A stretch of 64,000 nucleotides of DNA from Comamonas testosteroni TK102 (GTDB lineage Bacteria; Pseudomonadota; Gammaproteobacteria; Burkholderiales; Burkholderiaceae_C): positions 310,001-374,000 of the forward strand of contig NZ_CP006704.1 in assembly GCF_000739375.1 (NCBI RefSeq), written 5' to 3'. The notes below the pieces were generated by a model. That model was not told the origin of the DNA, did no database searches, and saw only the letters and a program-made list of their open reading frames with translations. Below are positions 8,904 to 19,140 of this stretch, piece by piece (position 1 is the first letter of the stretch; every line of letters begins with the position of its first letter). The translations under genes and the position numbers were made by a program.

Positions 8904-10394
8904 TTAAATGCCAACAGGGCTCTTCAGGTGGAAGTCGGTCGCTTGCTGGAAGCGGTGGGCCGCGTTCAGCAGCTTGGCTTCGCCGAAGTAGTTGCCGATC
9001 AGCTGCAGGCCCACGGGCATGCCGCCGTCGCCGAAGCCTGCGGGCAGGCTGAGACCGGGCAGGCCGGCCAGCGATGCGGGCAGGGTGAAGATGTCGGCCA
9101 GATAGTTGCTCACGGGGTCGGCCTTGCCGCCAATCGCCCAGGCCGTCGTCGGCGCGGCCGCGCCGGCGATGACGTCGCAGTCCTTGAAGGCGGCCTGGAA
9201 GTCGTCGGCGATCATGCGGCGGATCTTCTGTGCCTGCAGGTAGTAGGCGTCGTAATAGCCTTCGGACAGCACATAGGCGCCGATCATGATGCGGCGCTTG
9301 ACCTCGTCGCCAAAGCCTTCGGCGCGGGTCTTTTTGTACATGTCGTTGAGGTCTTCGTACTTGGCGGCGCGGTGGCCGAACTTCACGCCGTCAAAGCGCG
9401 ACAGATTGGACGAAGCCTCGGCCGGAGCCAGGATGTAGTACACGGGCACGGACAGCTCGGTGCGCGGCAGGCTCACGGGCACCAGCTTGGCGCCCAGCTT
9501 TTCGTATTCCTTGAGCGCGGCGTCCACGGCTGTGCGGACATCGTCGGACAGTCCCTCGCCAAAGAACTCGGCGGGCACGCCGATGCGCAGGCCTTCGATC
9601 GAGTCACCCAGGCGGGCAGTGAAGTCCTCGGCCGGGTAGTCCAGGCTGGTGGAGTCGCGGTCCAGATCGGGGCCGCACATCTCGGAGAGCAGCAGCGCGC
9701 AATCTTCGGCGCTGCGGCCCATGGGGCCGGCCTGGTCGAGGCTGGAGGCAAAGGCGATCATGCCGTAGCGGCTGGCGCGGCCGTAGGTGGGCTTGATGCC
9801 GGTGATGCCGCAGAACGAGGCGGGCTGGCGGATCGAGCCGCCGGTGTCGGTGCCGGTCACGGCCGGTGCCAGACGCGCGGCCACGGCGGCGGCCGAGCCG
9901 CCGGACGAGCCGCCGGGTACGCGCTCGGTGTTCCAGGGGTTGCGCACGGGCTGGGCCGCATCAAAGCCCACGGGGGCCACGGCCGAATTCTCGTTGGCGC
10001 CGCCCATGGCGAACTCGTCGCAGTTGAGCTTGCCCAGGGTGACCACGCCGGCATCGGCCAGCTTCTTCACCACGGTGGCGTCGAACGGCGACTGGTAGCC
10101 CTCCAGCATCTTGCTGGCGGCGGTGGTGGGGAAGTCCTTGGTGACGAAGATGTCCTTGTGCGCGATGGGCACGCCGGCCAGCTTGCCGCCCTTGCCTTCG
10201 GCAATCAGGGCGTCGGCAGCCTTGGCCTGGGCCAGGGTGGCGTCTTCATTGATGGCGACAAAAGCGCCCAGGTTCTGGTGCTGCTTGGCGCGGGCCAGGA
10301 AATGCTGGGCGGCTTCGGTGGCGGAGACCTGCTTGGCGCGCAGTTGCGCGGCCAGCTCGGCCACGCTCAGTTGGTGGAGTTCGGTTTGGCTCAT
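8904..10394 (-). CDS. gatA: Asp-tRNA(Asn)/Glu-tRNA(Gln) amidotransferase subunit A
   Basis: The amidase subunit of GatCAB, releasing ammonia from glutamine for transfer to the tRNA-bound acid. The 496-residue protein has the amidase signature with the Ser-cisSer-Lys triad readable as Lys80 (GVPIAHKD), Ser163 (GGSSGGS) and Ser187 ([11 protein letters not shown]). Length is normal. It starts at ATG 10394, 21 bases after gatC, and is followed by gatB with a repeat element in between. Pairing with gatB and gatC makes the assignment secure over other amidases. Confidence 0.97.
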   Translation of the reverse strand: MSQTELHQLSVAELAAQLRAKQVSATEAAQHFLARAKQHQNLGAFVAINEDATLAQAKAADALIAEGKGGKLAGVPIAHKDIFVTKDFPTTAASKMLEGYQSPFDATVVKKLADAGVVTLGKLNCDEFAMGGANENSAVAPVGFDAAQPVRNPWNTERVPGGSSGGSAAAVAARLAPAVTGTDTGGSIRQPASFCGITGIKPTYGRASRYGMIAFASSLDQAGPMGRSAEDCALLLSEMCGPDLDRDSTSLDYPAEDFTARLGDSIEGLRIGVPAEFFGEGLSDDVRTAVDAALKEYEKLGAKLVPVSLPRTELSVPVYYILAPAEASSNLSRFDGVKFGHRAAKYEDLNDMYKKTRAEGFGDEVKRRIMIGAYVLSEGYYDAYYLQAQKIRRMIADDFQAAFKDCDVIAGAAAPTTAWAIGGKADPVSNYLADIFTLPASLAGLPGLSLPAGFGDGGMPVGLQLIGNYFGEAKLLNAAHRFQQATDFHLKSPVGI

Positions 10395-10415
10395 GTTCTT
10401 GTGTGTCCCGCGCGT

Positions 10416-10715
10416 TTATTCGATGACCTTGGGCACGAGGAAGTAACCCTTCTCGGCTGCAGGGGCGTTCTGCATGTTGGCATCGCGGTTATTGCCCTCC
10501 CTTACCAAATCGTCACGTAGCCGTAAGGCAACGTCCTGAATGGCTGCCACCGGATGTGACAGAGGGCTGACGCCCGAAGTATCCACAGCCTGCATTTTTT
10601 CGACGATGCCGAAAAAGTTGTTTAGTTGCGCGAGCATGCGCTCACTTTCGTCTTGCGACAGCTCAAGGCGGGCCAAGTTGGCGATGCGCGCAATGTCTTG
10701 ATCGTTCAATGCCAT
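10416..10715 (-). CDS. gatC: Asp-tRNA(Asn)/Glu-tRNA(Gln) amidotransferase subunit C
   Basis: A 99-residue protein that stabilises GatA and helps it bind GatB. The helical start ([13 protein letters not shown]) and the conserved PLSHP followed by LRDD-V in the middle are typical of GatC, and the C-terminal FLVPKVIE is also characteristic. It is the first gene of the gat operon and divergent from mreB; the 212 bases between them must hold both promoters. Confidence 0.95.
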   Translation of the reverse strand: MALNDQDIARIANLARLELSQDESERMLAQLNNFFGIVEKMQAVDTSGVSPLSHPVAAIQDVALRLRDDLVREGNNRDANMQNAPAAEKGYFLVPKVIE

Positions 10716-10927
10716 AGAAATTATTTAACAGGGCCGCCGCGTGTAAAGCAGTGTTTCTAACCCTGACAGTAGAAGTTATTCACAGGGGATACGGTATTAT
10801 CTCGGCTTTGCCGCAATACCTCCGTTCGGCTGGTCATTGTGCAAAAAATGCCCACTACCCAGACTCCATTACCTTACATCCCGGCGACGGCTAGCCGATG
10901 CGCAAGCCGTGCCTGAGAGGACCCTGA

Positions 10928-11971
<1,044 letters not shown>

Positions 11972-12136
11972 TCGCTGTGCAATGTGGTGTTTTGCGGCGC
12001 GCTGCATAGTGCGCGTACCGCAGCCACTTCCATGAACAAGGCCTGAGTCCGTGATACGCCTGCATACCGCGCTCTCTTATTGCATTCCTTCTGAATGGGA
12101 AGGCCGTGCGCACACGGCCATGCCCAGGGAGCGCAC

Positions 12137-13162
12137 ATGAGCCTGGACACTCTGGACCACCGCGCTCCATCGCTGTTCAAGCAACAGGCCTCGCGCACTT
12201 CCCAGCTTGCCCTCTACAGCGCCTTGGCGCTGTTTTTGATGGTAGCCGACGCGCGTTTCAAGATTACCACCCCCGTGCGCTCCGCCTTGTCGGCGGCGCT
12301 GTCGCCCGTGCAATGGGTGGTGGCCCAGCCGGTGCTGGCCTATCAGAACGCCAGCCGCTATGCCGAAGTGCAGCAGCAGGCTGTGGCCCGCGAGGATGCC
12401 GCGCGCAAGGAACTGGTCGTCATGGCTCAGCGTGCCGAACTGGCCGACGAGCTGATCAAGGAAAACGAACATCTGCGCTCCATGCTGGAGTTGCGCGAGC
12501 GCTCGTTGACGCCGGGCCAGGTGGCCGAGGTGGTCTATGACAGCCCCGACCCCTATACGCGCCGCGTGGTGATCGACAAGGGACAGGCCGACGGGATCGA
12601 GCCGGGCTCTCCCGTACTGGATGAAAAAGGCGTGATCGGTCAGGTCACGCGTGTCTACCCGACGCGCGCCGAGGTCACGCTGCTCATCGATCGCGATCAG
12701 GCCATTCCCGTTTTCAACCCGCGCACCGGTGCGCGCAGCGTAGCTTATGGCGATGCGTCTTCGACACGCGCCGGCGGCCTGGAGCTGCGCTTCATGCCCA
12801 GCAATGCCGATGTGCAGGTGGGTGATCTACTGACCACCAGCGGTATCGACGGGCTGTACCCCTTGGGCCTGCCCGTGGCCAAGGTGGTGACGGTGGACCG
12901 TCGTGCCGACTCCGCCTTCACCCGAATCTATTGCGAGCCCGTGGGCCGCGTGCAGGGCGTGCGCCATGTGATGGTGCTCAAGCCTCAGGGGCGCACCGAG
13001 CATCCCGAGTCTGCCAATATGCAGGCCAAGGCCGATGCCGAGAAGGCCGACCGCGCAGCCAAGGCGCGCGGCAAGAAGGAAGCCGCCGCTGCCGAAAAGG
13101 AGAAGGCCGCCGCTGAGAAAGCGGGTGCCAAGGCCGCGAAGCCCGCAAAGGATCCCGCATGA
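12137..13162 (+). CDS. mreC: Rod shape-determining protein MreC
   Basis: Periplasmic elongasome scaffold linking MreB/MreD to PBP2. The 341-residue protein has a short cytoplasmic tail, one membrane helix (about 22-38), a coiled coil (about 75-122) and the double beta-barrel domain to about residue 290. The last 45 or so residues are an Ala/Lys/Glu-rich tail (AEKEKAAAEKAGAKAAKPA) not needed in shorter homologues. I chose ATG 12137, preceded by AGGGAG, over an upstream in-frame ATG that would add 14 atypical residues. The stop overlaps the mreD start by four bases. Confidence 0.95.
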   Translation: MSLDTLDHRAPSLFKQQASRTSQLALYSALALFLMVADARFKITTPVRSALSAALSPVQWVVAQPVLAYQNASRYAEVQQQAVAREDAARKELVVMAQRAELADELIKENEHLRSMLELRERSLTPGQVAEVVYDSPDPYTRRVVIDKGQADGIEPGSPVLDEKGVIGQVTRVYPTRAEVTLLIDRDQAIPVFNPRTGARSVAYGDASSTRAGGLELRFMPSNADVQVGDLLTTSGIDGLYPLGLPVAKVVTVDRRADSAFTRIYCEPVGRVQGVRHVMVLKPQGRTEHPESANMQAKADAEKADRAAKARGKKEAAAAEKEKAAAEKAGAKAAKPAKDPA

Positions 13163-13677
13163 TCATGCCGCGCGGCCAGCAGCTGTTGCTGCCGGTCAAC
13201 CCTCTGTTCATCGTCGTCACCCTGGTGATCGGACTGGCCATCAATATGCTGCCGCTGGGCCGCATCGTCTGGCTGCCGGACATGCTCATGTTGCTGCTGG
13301 CCTTCTGGAGTCTGAACCAGCCGCAGCGCGTGGGCCTGGGCATTGCTTTTGCGCTGGGTCTGGTCATGGATGTGGACCGGGCCTCGCTGCTGGGCCAGCA
13401 TGCACTGGCCTACACCTTGCTGGTCTTCGTGACGGGCTGGATGAGTCGTCGTCTGCTCTGGTTCTCGAGCCCCGTGCAGGCTCTGCACCTGCTGCCGGTG
13501 TTTGCTGCAGCGCATGGCATCCAGGTGCTGCTGCGCGTTGCGACGGGCGGCATTTTTCCCGGCCTGGAGTTTCTGATCGCTCCGGCGATCGAGACCTTGC
13601 TGTGGCCGGTGGTCAGCGTGCTGCTGCTGGCGCCGCAGCGCCGCGCGCCCGACAGCGATGAAAACCGCCCTCTGTGA
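13159..13677 (+). CDS. mreD: Rod shape-determining protein MreD
   Basis: A 172-residue inner-membrane protein with about five hydrophobic helices, working with MreC and PBP2 in side-wall elongation. The LPDMLMLLLAFWSLNQP stretch and GLVMDVDRASLLGQHAL are typical of MreD. ATGA overlap with mreC implies translational coupling. Directly after its stop codon lies a copy of the post-stop hairpin element, which separates it from mrdA. Confidence 0.95.
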   Translation: MIMPRGQQLLLPVNPLFIVVTLVIGLAINMLPLGRIVWLPDMLMLLLAFWSLNQPQRVGLGIAFALGLVMDVDRASLLGQHALAYTLLVFVTGWMSRRLLWFSSPVQALHLLPVFAAAHGIQVLLRVATGGIFPGLEFLIAPAIETLLWPVVSVLLLAPQRRAPDSDENRPL

Positions 13678-13685
13678 GATGCATT

Positions 13686-13772
13686 CCCTCCTGAGTCGCT
13701 TCGTGCCTTCCTCCCTCTCGCTTCGCGAGGGAGGACGACAGCCTCGCTGCGGGACGGCCCTTGCTCGCTGTC
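13686..13772 (+). repeat. Post-stop hairpin element, copy b (mreD/mrdA)
   Basis: Starts 8 bases after the mreD stop with TCCTGAGTCGCTTCG. The middle stem is CCTCCC/GGGAGG instead of CCCCC/GGGGG, extended by TC/GA, and the outer stem is GACAGC/GCTGTC. A GC-rich tail with no strong ribosome binding site runs on almost to the mrdA start. Confidence 0.85.
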
Positions 13773-13836
13773 CTTGGGGCGAGGCACGCCGGTGGCGCAG
13801 CGCATGCGGGGCGGCTTTGTTTGCGGGTGTCGTCGC

Positions 13837-15789
13837 ATGATGGAGATTCGTAACACCGAAGTCGAGCTGCAGCGCTTTCGCATGCGCGCGGTCGTCATGG
13901 GCTGCGTGGTGTTCCTGGCGTTCTGTCTGCTGGTCTGGCGCCTGCTGGTGCTGCAGGTGGAGCGCCATGAGGAGTTTGCCGAGCGTGCCGAGAGCAACCG
14001 CACGGCGGTGGTGCCGATCGTGCCCAATCGCGGCCAGATCCTGGACCGCAACGGCGTGGTGCTGGCCACCAATTACTCGGCCTACACATTGGAGATCACG
14101 CGCTCCAAGGTCGAGGATCTGGACGAGACCATCGACGGGCTGTCCGAGGTCATGGAGATCACGCCGCGCGACCGTCGCAAGTTCAAGCGGCTCATGGATG
14201 ACTCCAAGAGCTTTGAGTCCATTCCGATCCGCTCGCGCCTGACGGACGAGGAAGTCGCCAAGTTCGCGGCCCAGCGCTATCGCTTTCCGGGTGTGGACAT
14301 CAAGGCGCGGCTGTTTCGCACCTACCCGCTCAAGGAAGCCGGCAGCCATTTGATCGGATACATCGGTCGTATCAATCAAAGGGAAAAGGAAGAGATCGAC
14401 GACTCCGATGATGCTGCCAACTACCGGGGCACCGAGGTCATGGGCAAGCTGGGCGCCGAGAAGAGCTATGAGCTGCAGCTGCACGGCCAGACCGGCTGGG
14501 AGGAAATGGAAACCTCGGCTGGCGGTCATGCCGTGCGTCGTCTGGGCAGTCGCCCCGCCACGCCGGGCCACAGCCTGCAACTGTCGGTGGACATCAAGCT
14601 GCAGAAGATGGTGGAAGAGCTCTACGGCAACCGCCGCGGCGTGGCTATCGCCATGGACCCGCGCAATGGCGAGGTGCTGGCCATGGTCAGCAAGCCGACC
14701 TACGACCCGAACTTGTTTGTCGACGGTATCGACCAGGAGAGCTGGAAGGCGCTCAACGAATCGCTGGATCGCCCCTTGCTCAACCGCTCCATGCGCGGCA
14801 CCTATCCCGTGGGCTCGACCTACAAGCCCTTTATGGGCCTTGCGGGCATAGAGACCGGCAAGCGCACGCCGGGCACGGTGATTCAGGACGGCGGCTCCTG
14901 GACTTTTGGCGGCCACACCTTCCGCTCCGGCCACGCGCTGGGGCCGGTGGATCTGGCGCGCGCCATCCAGCATTCCAGCAATGTCTATTTCTACACGCTG
15001 GCCAACGAGATGGGCGTGGATGCGATTCACGACTTCATGAAGCCGCTGGGCTTTGGCCAGATCACCGGTATCGACCTGCCCGGCGAGGTGCGCGGCGTGC
15101 TGCCCAGCAAGGAGTGGAAGCGCAAGACCTACAAGCGCGCCGCGCAGCAGCAATGGTTCGCGGGCGAGACGATTTCCCTGGGCATCGGCCAGGGCTACAA
15201 CAACTTCACCATCCTCCAGCTCTCGCATGCGCTGGCCACCCTGGTCAACAACGGCATGAGCTTCACGCCCCATGTGGGCAAGGAGCTGATCGACTCGGTC
15301 ACCGGCACGCGCACGGCCATTGTCCAGCCGGCGCCCGTCAATCTGGGCTTCAAGCAGAGCAATGTCGATGCCGTCAAGCGCGGCATGGTGGGGGTGGTGA
15401 CCGGCGGCACGGGGCGCGGCGTCTTCGGCAGTGCCAGCTATCTGTCGGGCGGCAAGACCGGCACGGCCCAGGCCGTGAGCGTGGGCCAGAAGGAAAAGTA
15501 CAACGCCGCGCGTCTGGCCGAGTACCAGCGCGACCACTCGCTCTATATCGCCTACGGTCCCGCCGAAGCGCCCAAGATTGCCGTGGCCGTGATCGTGGAG
15601 AACGCCGGCTTCGGTGCGGCGGCTGCCGCGCCTATCGCGCGCCGCATCCTGGACTACTGGCTGGTGGGCAACTACCCCAGCGAGGCCGATATCGCTGCCG
15701 TGCGCCAGGGTAAGGCGGGCGCACCGATTGGCACGCCGCGCCGTGTTGAAGATATCTCGGTGCTGTCCGACGACGAAACAGCACCCTGA
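13837..15789 (+). CDS. mrdA: Penicillin-binding protein 2 (peptidoglycan transpeptidase)
   Basis: The class B transpeptidase of the elongasome, crosslinking side-wall peptidoglycan in the periplasm. About 650 residues: membrane helix at 17-39, PBP dimer domain starting at PNRGQILDRNGVVLA, then the transpeptidase domain with GSTYKPF (catalytic Ser about 327), HSSNVYF and SGGKTGTAQ. I chose ATG 13837; ATG 13840 is directly adjacent and equally possible, and neither has a strong ribosome binding site because repeat-derived sequence lies just upstream. The expected partner rodA (mrdB) does not follow. Confidence 0.95.
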   Translation: MMEIRNTEVELQRFRMRAVVMGCVVFLAFCLLVWRLLVLQVERHEEFAERAESNRTAVVPIVPNRGQILDRNGVVLATNYSAYTLEITRSKVEDLDETIDGLSEVMEITPRDRRKFKRLMDDSKSFESIPIRSRLTDEEVAKFAAQRYRFPGVDIKARLFRTYPLKEAGSHLIGYIGRINQREKEEIDDSDDAANYRGTEVMGKLGAEKSYELQLHGQTGWEEMETSAGGHAVRRLGSRPATPGHSLQLSVDIKLQKMVEELYGNRRGVAIAMDPRNGEVLAMVSKPTYDPNLFVDGIDQESWKALNESLDRPLLNRSMRGTYPVGSTYKPFMGLAGIETGKRTPGTVIQDGGSWTFGGHTFRSGHALGPVDLARAIQHSSNVYFYTLANEMGVDAIHDFMKPLGFGQITGIDLPGEVRGVLPSKEWKRKTYKRAAQQQWFAGETISLGIGQGYNNFTILQLSHALATLVNNGMSFTPHVGKELIDSVTGTRTAIVQPAPVNLGFKQSNVDAVKRGMVGVVTGGTGRGVFGSASYLSGGKTGTAQAVSVGQKEKYNAARLAEYQRDHSLYIAYGPAEAPKIAVAVIVENAGFGAAAAAPIARRILDYWLVGNYPSEADIAAVRQGKAGAPIGTPRRVEDISVLSDDETAP

Positions 15790-15822
15790 CAAATTGATAG
15801 CTGTTAACGCTTGCTGTGTAAT
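15790..15822 (+). repeat. Half copy of the AGCTGCT palindromic repeat
   Basis: AAATTGATAGCTGTTAACGC then TTGCTGTG, in the 36-base gap between the convergent mrdA and TauE/SafE genes. It resembles half of the palindrome at 25288-25338. Confidence 0.5.
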
Positions 15823-15825
15823 GGT

Positions 15826-16584
15826 TTAACGCAGAAAAGCGTCATAAGCTGTTTTCAGAATCAGCAGGCTGACCACGCCGATGAAAATCGCGCGCACAAA
15901 GCCCGTGCCGTGGCGCAAGGCCATCCAGGTGCCCAGCATGCTGCCCAGCACATTGGCCACGGCCAGCGGGATGGCAAAGTGCCACCAGACATGGCCCTTG
16001 AGCGTGAACAGCAGCAGTGCCGCAGCGTTGGAGGCCAGATTCAGCAGCTTGGCGTTGGCCGAAGCGTTGAGGAAGTCATAGCCCAGCAGGCGCACGAACA
16101 GGAACACGAAAAAGCTGCCCGTGCCCGGGCCGAAGAAGCCGTCGTAGAAACCGATCAGCAGGCCGATGGCGCAGGCGGTCAACATCTCGGTACGGCCCGC
16201 CAGGCGCGGCTCGTGGTCACGGCCCAGCTCTTTTTTGGCCAGGGTGTAGCCCAGCACGCCCAGCAGGATGAAGGGCAGCAGCTTGCGCAGAAAATCGGGA
16301 GAGATCAGCGTGACGGCCCAGGCGCCGAGAAAAGCGCCCACCAGCGTCGTGCCGATGGCGGGCAGCAGCGTGGCCCAGGTGATATGCACGCGCTTGCTGA
16401 ACTGCCAGGCGGAAATGGCCGTGCCCCAGACGGCGGCACTCTTGTTGGTGCCAAACAGCGTGGCGGGCGTGGTGGTGGGGAAGGCCGCAAACATGGCTGG
16501 CACCAGAATCAGTCCGCCGCCTCCCACGATGGCGTCAACAAACCCGGCCAGGGCCGAGGCGAGGGAAACAAGAATCCATTCCAT
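15826..16584 (-). CDS. TauE/SafE family (DUF81) membrane permease
   Basis: A 252-residue polytopic inner-membrane protein. The N-terminal pattern AGFVDAIVGGGGLILVP and the mid-protein GFYDGFFGPGTGSF form the duplicated motif of the TauE/SafE family, whose members export or import sulfite, sulfoacetate or other organosulfur anions. The substrate here is unknown. ATG 16584 directly precedes the first helix, and upstream in-frame codons encode low-complexity residues unlike a membrane protein. It is convergent with mrdA and probably transcribed on its own. Confidence 0.9.
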   Translation of the reverse strand: MEWILVSLASALAGFVDAIVGGGGLILVPAMFAAFPTTTPATLFGTNKSAAVWGTAISAWQFSKRVHITWATLLPAIGTTLVGAFLGAWAVTLISPDFLRKLLPFILLGVLGYTLAKKELGRDHEPRLAGRTEMLTACAIGLLIGFYDGFFGPGTGSFFVFLFVRLLGYDFLNASANAKLLNLASNAAALLLFTLKGHVWWHFAIPLAVANVLGSMLGTWMALRHGTGFVRAIFIGVVSLLILKTAYDAFLR

Positions 16585-16744
16585 GGAGCAAATGCCTGCA
16601 ATTGGTGCATGCCGTGAACAGCGCGCGTTGCCGCTGGGGCGGCGCTGCAGAAGGCGGGATGAAGAAGCCAGGGGAGAGCGGGCGTGAATGCCCGAAGATG
16701 GCGCCGGCATTGTCGCACCGCCGCCTCAAGCTTGTGCGCAGGCA

Positions 16745-16774
16745 TAAAAAAAGCGCCCACTGAGGGGCGCTTTT
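16745..16774. terminator. Bidirectional hairpin terminator between the GMC and TauE/SafE genes
   Basis: AAAAGCGCCC / GGGCGCTTTT, a perfect 10-bp stem with a 6-base loop. On the minus strand it ends in a run of T, so it can stop transcripts coming from the GMC gene or from a promoter in the gap. The 575-base gap (16585-17159) otherwise holds an AT-rich stretch (about 16915-17020) and no convincing gene. Confidence 0.8.
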
Positions 16775-17003
16775 GAACGCATCTTTGATGCTTTTTATGT
16801 GTATTGGTCTGGTTGTGTCGAGTTGTCTCCTCGGCCCTCCATGCTGCTTCGTGGAGCAGCGAGAGTGACGAGAATGTAAGGGCTGCACCTGTGTGGTGCA
16901 TTGGGGAATTCCCTTGGGTTATATCAAAAACGTCTGACAAATGAATCAGAAAGTTTTGTGACATCCTTATGAGTTTTGAGATTTTTCAAAAACAATAGCG
17001 TCA

Positions 17004-17019
17004 TTTGCTTATAAGCAAA
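17004..17019. promoter_or_regulatory. Perfect 16-bp palindrome, possible operator
   Basis: TTTGCTTATAAGCAAA is perfectly self-complementary and lies in the AT-rich part of the gap upstream of the TauE/SafE gene. It has the size and symmetry of a dimeric repressor site. No regulator gene is adjacent, so the role is open. Confidence 0.4.
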
Positions 17020-17159
17020 AGATCTCAGCAGACTTCGGTGCTTGGGGCAGGAGGCCGGACGGAAACTTCCCGCGCGGATGGACTTTGGGCCGCCGCGACT
17101 GCTTTCAGGCCCGGACAGGCTTTTCGGAGTGAATCGCTAGGTTTCTGAGCGGCCGCTTA

Positions 17160-18827
17160 TCAGGCGGCAGTGCGAATCCACTCCGCAGCCTTCTCGGCCA
17201 TCATCAGCGTCGGGCTGTTGGTGTTGCCGCTGGTGATGGAGGGCATGGCGCCAGCATCGACCACGCGCAGGCCCTGCACGCCGCGCACCCTGAAGCGGCT
17301 GTCCAGCACCGCCATCGGGTCGTCGGTACGTCCCATCTTGGTCGTGCCCACGGGATGGAAGATGGTGGTGGCAATATCCCCGGCTAGGCGTGCCAGGTCC
17401 TCGTCGCTCTGATATTGCAGCCCGGGCTTGAACTCCTCGGGCTGGAAGGGCGCAAGCGCGGGCTGGCTGACGATGCGGCGCGTGACGCGCAGACTGTCGG
17501 CAGCCACCTGCTGGTCTTCGGCCGTGGAGAGGTAGTTGGGCGCGATGGCAGGAGCCTGGCGGAAGTCGGCGCCCTGCAACTGCACCGTGCCGCGGCTGCT
17601 GGGGTTGAGATTGCAGACGCTGGCGGTGAAGGCGGCGAAGTCATGCAGCGGCTCGCCGAAGGCGTCCAGCGACAGGGGCTGCACGTGATATTCGAGATTG
17701 GGGTGGGCCTGTGCCGGGTCGCTGCGCGTGAAGGCTCCGAGCTGCGAGGGCGCCATGCTCATGGGGCCGCTGCGCCGCAGCGCGTATTCGAGGGCGATGG
17801 CCGCCTTGCCCCAGAGACTGCCGGCCATGGTGTTGAGCGTCTTGGCGTTGTGCACCTTGTAGACCGAACGAATTTGCAGGTGGTCCTGCAGATTGGCGCC
17901 CACGCCGGGCAGGTCGCGGCGCACGGCCACGCCATGGCGCTGCAGCAGCTCGCCGGGGCCTATGCCCGACAACTGCAGGATATGCGGTGAGTTCACCGCG
18001 CCCGCGCAAAGCAGCACCTCGCACCCGGCCTGCACGGTCACCATCCCATCGCCGGTCCAGACTTCGGCGCCGGTGCAGCGCTGGCTGCCGTCCGGCAGAT
18101 CTTCCAGAATCAGGCGCCGCACCTGGGCGCGGGTCCACATCTCGAAGTTGGGGCGGCCATAGCAGGTAGGGCGCAGAAAGGCCTTGGCCGTATTCCAGCG
18201 CAGGCCTGATTTCTGGTTGACCTCGAAGTAGCCCACGCCTTCGTTGCAGCCGCGGTTGAAATCGTCGGTGGCCGGGATGCCGGCCTGCTGCGCAGCCTGG
18301 GCGAAGGCATCGAGTATGTCCCAGCGCAAGCGCTGCTTTTCCACCCGCCATTCGCCGCTGCCGCCGGTGCTCCTGCTGCCGTGCAGGCGTTTGAACTCCT
18401 CGCTGGCGCTGCCTCCGGCGTCGAGACGCCAATGGTCTTCGTGCTGTCGGAAGGCCGGCAGCACCTGTTCCCAGCGCCAGGTGTCGTCGCCGGTCAGCTG
18501 CGCCCATTGCTCGTAGTCGCGGGCCTGGCCGCGCATATAGATCATGCCGTTGATGCTGGAGCAGCCGCCCAGGGTCTTGCCGCGCGGGTAGCGCAGGCTG
18601 CGGCCGTTGAGGCCGGGGTCGGGTTCGGTCTGATAGAGCCAGTCGGTGCGCGGGTTGCCTATGCAATAGAGATAGCCGACGGGGATGTGGATCCAGTGGT
18701 AATCATCCTTGCCGCCGGCTTCGATCAGCAGAACCCGGTGATTCTTGTTGCGGGTGAGACGGTTGCACAGCAGCGAACCTGCTGTGCCGCCGCCGATGAC
18801 GATGTAGTCGAACTGGGTGTCACTCAT
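17160..18827 (-). CDS. GMC family FAD-dependent oxidoreductase (choline dehydrogenase-like)
   Basis: A 555-residue flavoenzyme that oxidises an alcohol group; family members include choline and other aliphatic alcohol dehydrogenases. The Rossmann motif is at the N-terminus (DYIVIGGGTAGSLLCNRL), GMC signature 1 at GKTLGGCSSINGMIYMRG, and the catalytic His in HPVGTTKMG. The second active-site position lies in SGNTNSPTLMMAEKAA at the C-terminus. ATG 18827 starts five residues before the FAD motif. No betaine aldehyde dehydrogenase or betI is adjacent, so a choline role is not supported; the substrate is unknown. It is divergent from the lipid-transport operon. Confidence 0.93.
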   Translation of the reverse strand: MSDTQFDYIVIGGGTAGSLLCNRLTRNKNHRVLLIEAGGKDDYHWIHIPVGYLYCIGNPRTDWLYQTEPDPGLNGRSLRYPRGKTLGGCSSINGMIYMRGQARDYEQWAQLTGDDTWRWEQVLPAFRQHEDHWRLDAGGSASEEFKRLHGSRSTGGSGEWRVEKQRLRWDILDAFAQAAQQAGIPATDDFNRGCNEGVGYFEVNQKSGLRWNTAKAFLRPTCYGRPNFEMWTRAQVRRLILEDLPDGSQRCTGAEVWTGDGMVTVQAGCEVLLCAGAVNSPHILQLSGIGPGELLQRHGVAVRRDLPGVGANLQDHLQIRSVYKVHNAKTLNTMAGSLWGKAAIALEYALRRSGPMSMAPSQLGAFTRSDPAQAHPNLEYHVQPLSLDAFGEPLHDFAAFTASVCNLNPSSRGTVQLQGADFRQAPAIAPNYLSTAEDQQVAADSLRVTRRIVSQPALAPFQPEEFKPGLQYQSDEDLARLAGDIATTIFHPVGTTKMGRTDDPMAVLDSRFRVRGVQGLRVVDAGAMPSITSGNTNSPTLMMAEKAAEWIRTAA

Positions 18828-19140
18828 GGGCAGATCAAAAGGCCGGGTACGGCTTGGCGGGCAGGCCAAACCTTGAGGCAGTCATGGGCAAAAAGGCCAA
18901 CTCATTAGGTGCGATGACCTTGTCGGTGTCGATAGGGAAAGCGCTCGCATACTCCTGTTTTGGAAGCTGCCGATGCAATGCTGGTTTTGGCTTTGGCGGG
19001 TTTTTGATAAAAATTGCAACGCTATCATTGCGTGGCATGCGGCAGTGACCTACGTGCTGCGTTTGGCATGCTCCTCGCTTGGCGCGTTATGCTGGCCCCT
19101 GCGGCTAGCCCGTCTCCCTCATGTCCTAGGAAGCTTTTCT
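18828..19140. other. Intergenic region between GMC gene and mlaE-like gene
   Basis: 313 bases separating two divergent genes. The part at 18985-19040 is AT-richer (TTTTTGATAAAAATTGC, then CTATCAT) and is the likeliest promoter region for the lipid-transport operon, but I could not settle on a clean -35/-10 pair. No further gene is supported. Confidence 0.4.

Noticed and set aside
10740..10830. A clean -35/-10 pair for mreB or gatC
   Set aside because: CTGACA and TATTAT are present but about 26 bases apart, so no promoter was annotated.
12985..15792. Open frame of about 935 codons opposite mreD and mrdA
   Set aside because: Antisense to a clear PBP2 gene; the translation is low-complexity (His, Gln, Arg, Ala) and resembles no protein.
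16509..16964. Minus-strand frame between the GMC and TauE/SafE genes as a possible protein
   Set aside because: It runs through the terminator hairpin and into the TauE/SafE start, and its AAGG touches the ATG with no spacing. Kept only as a possible transcript, not a protein.
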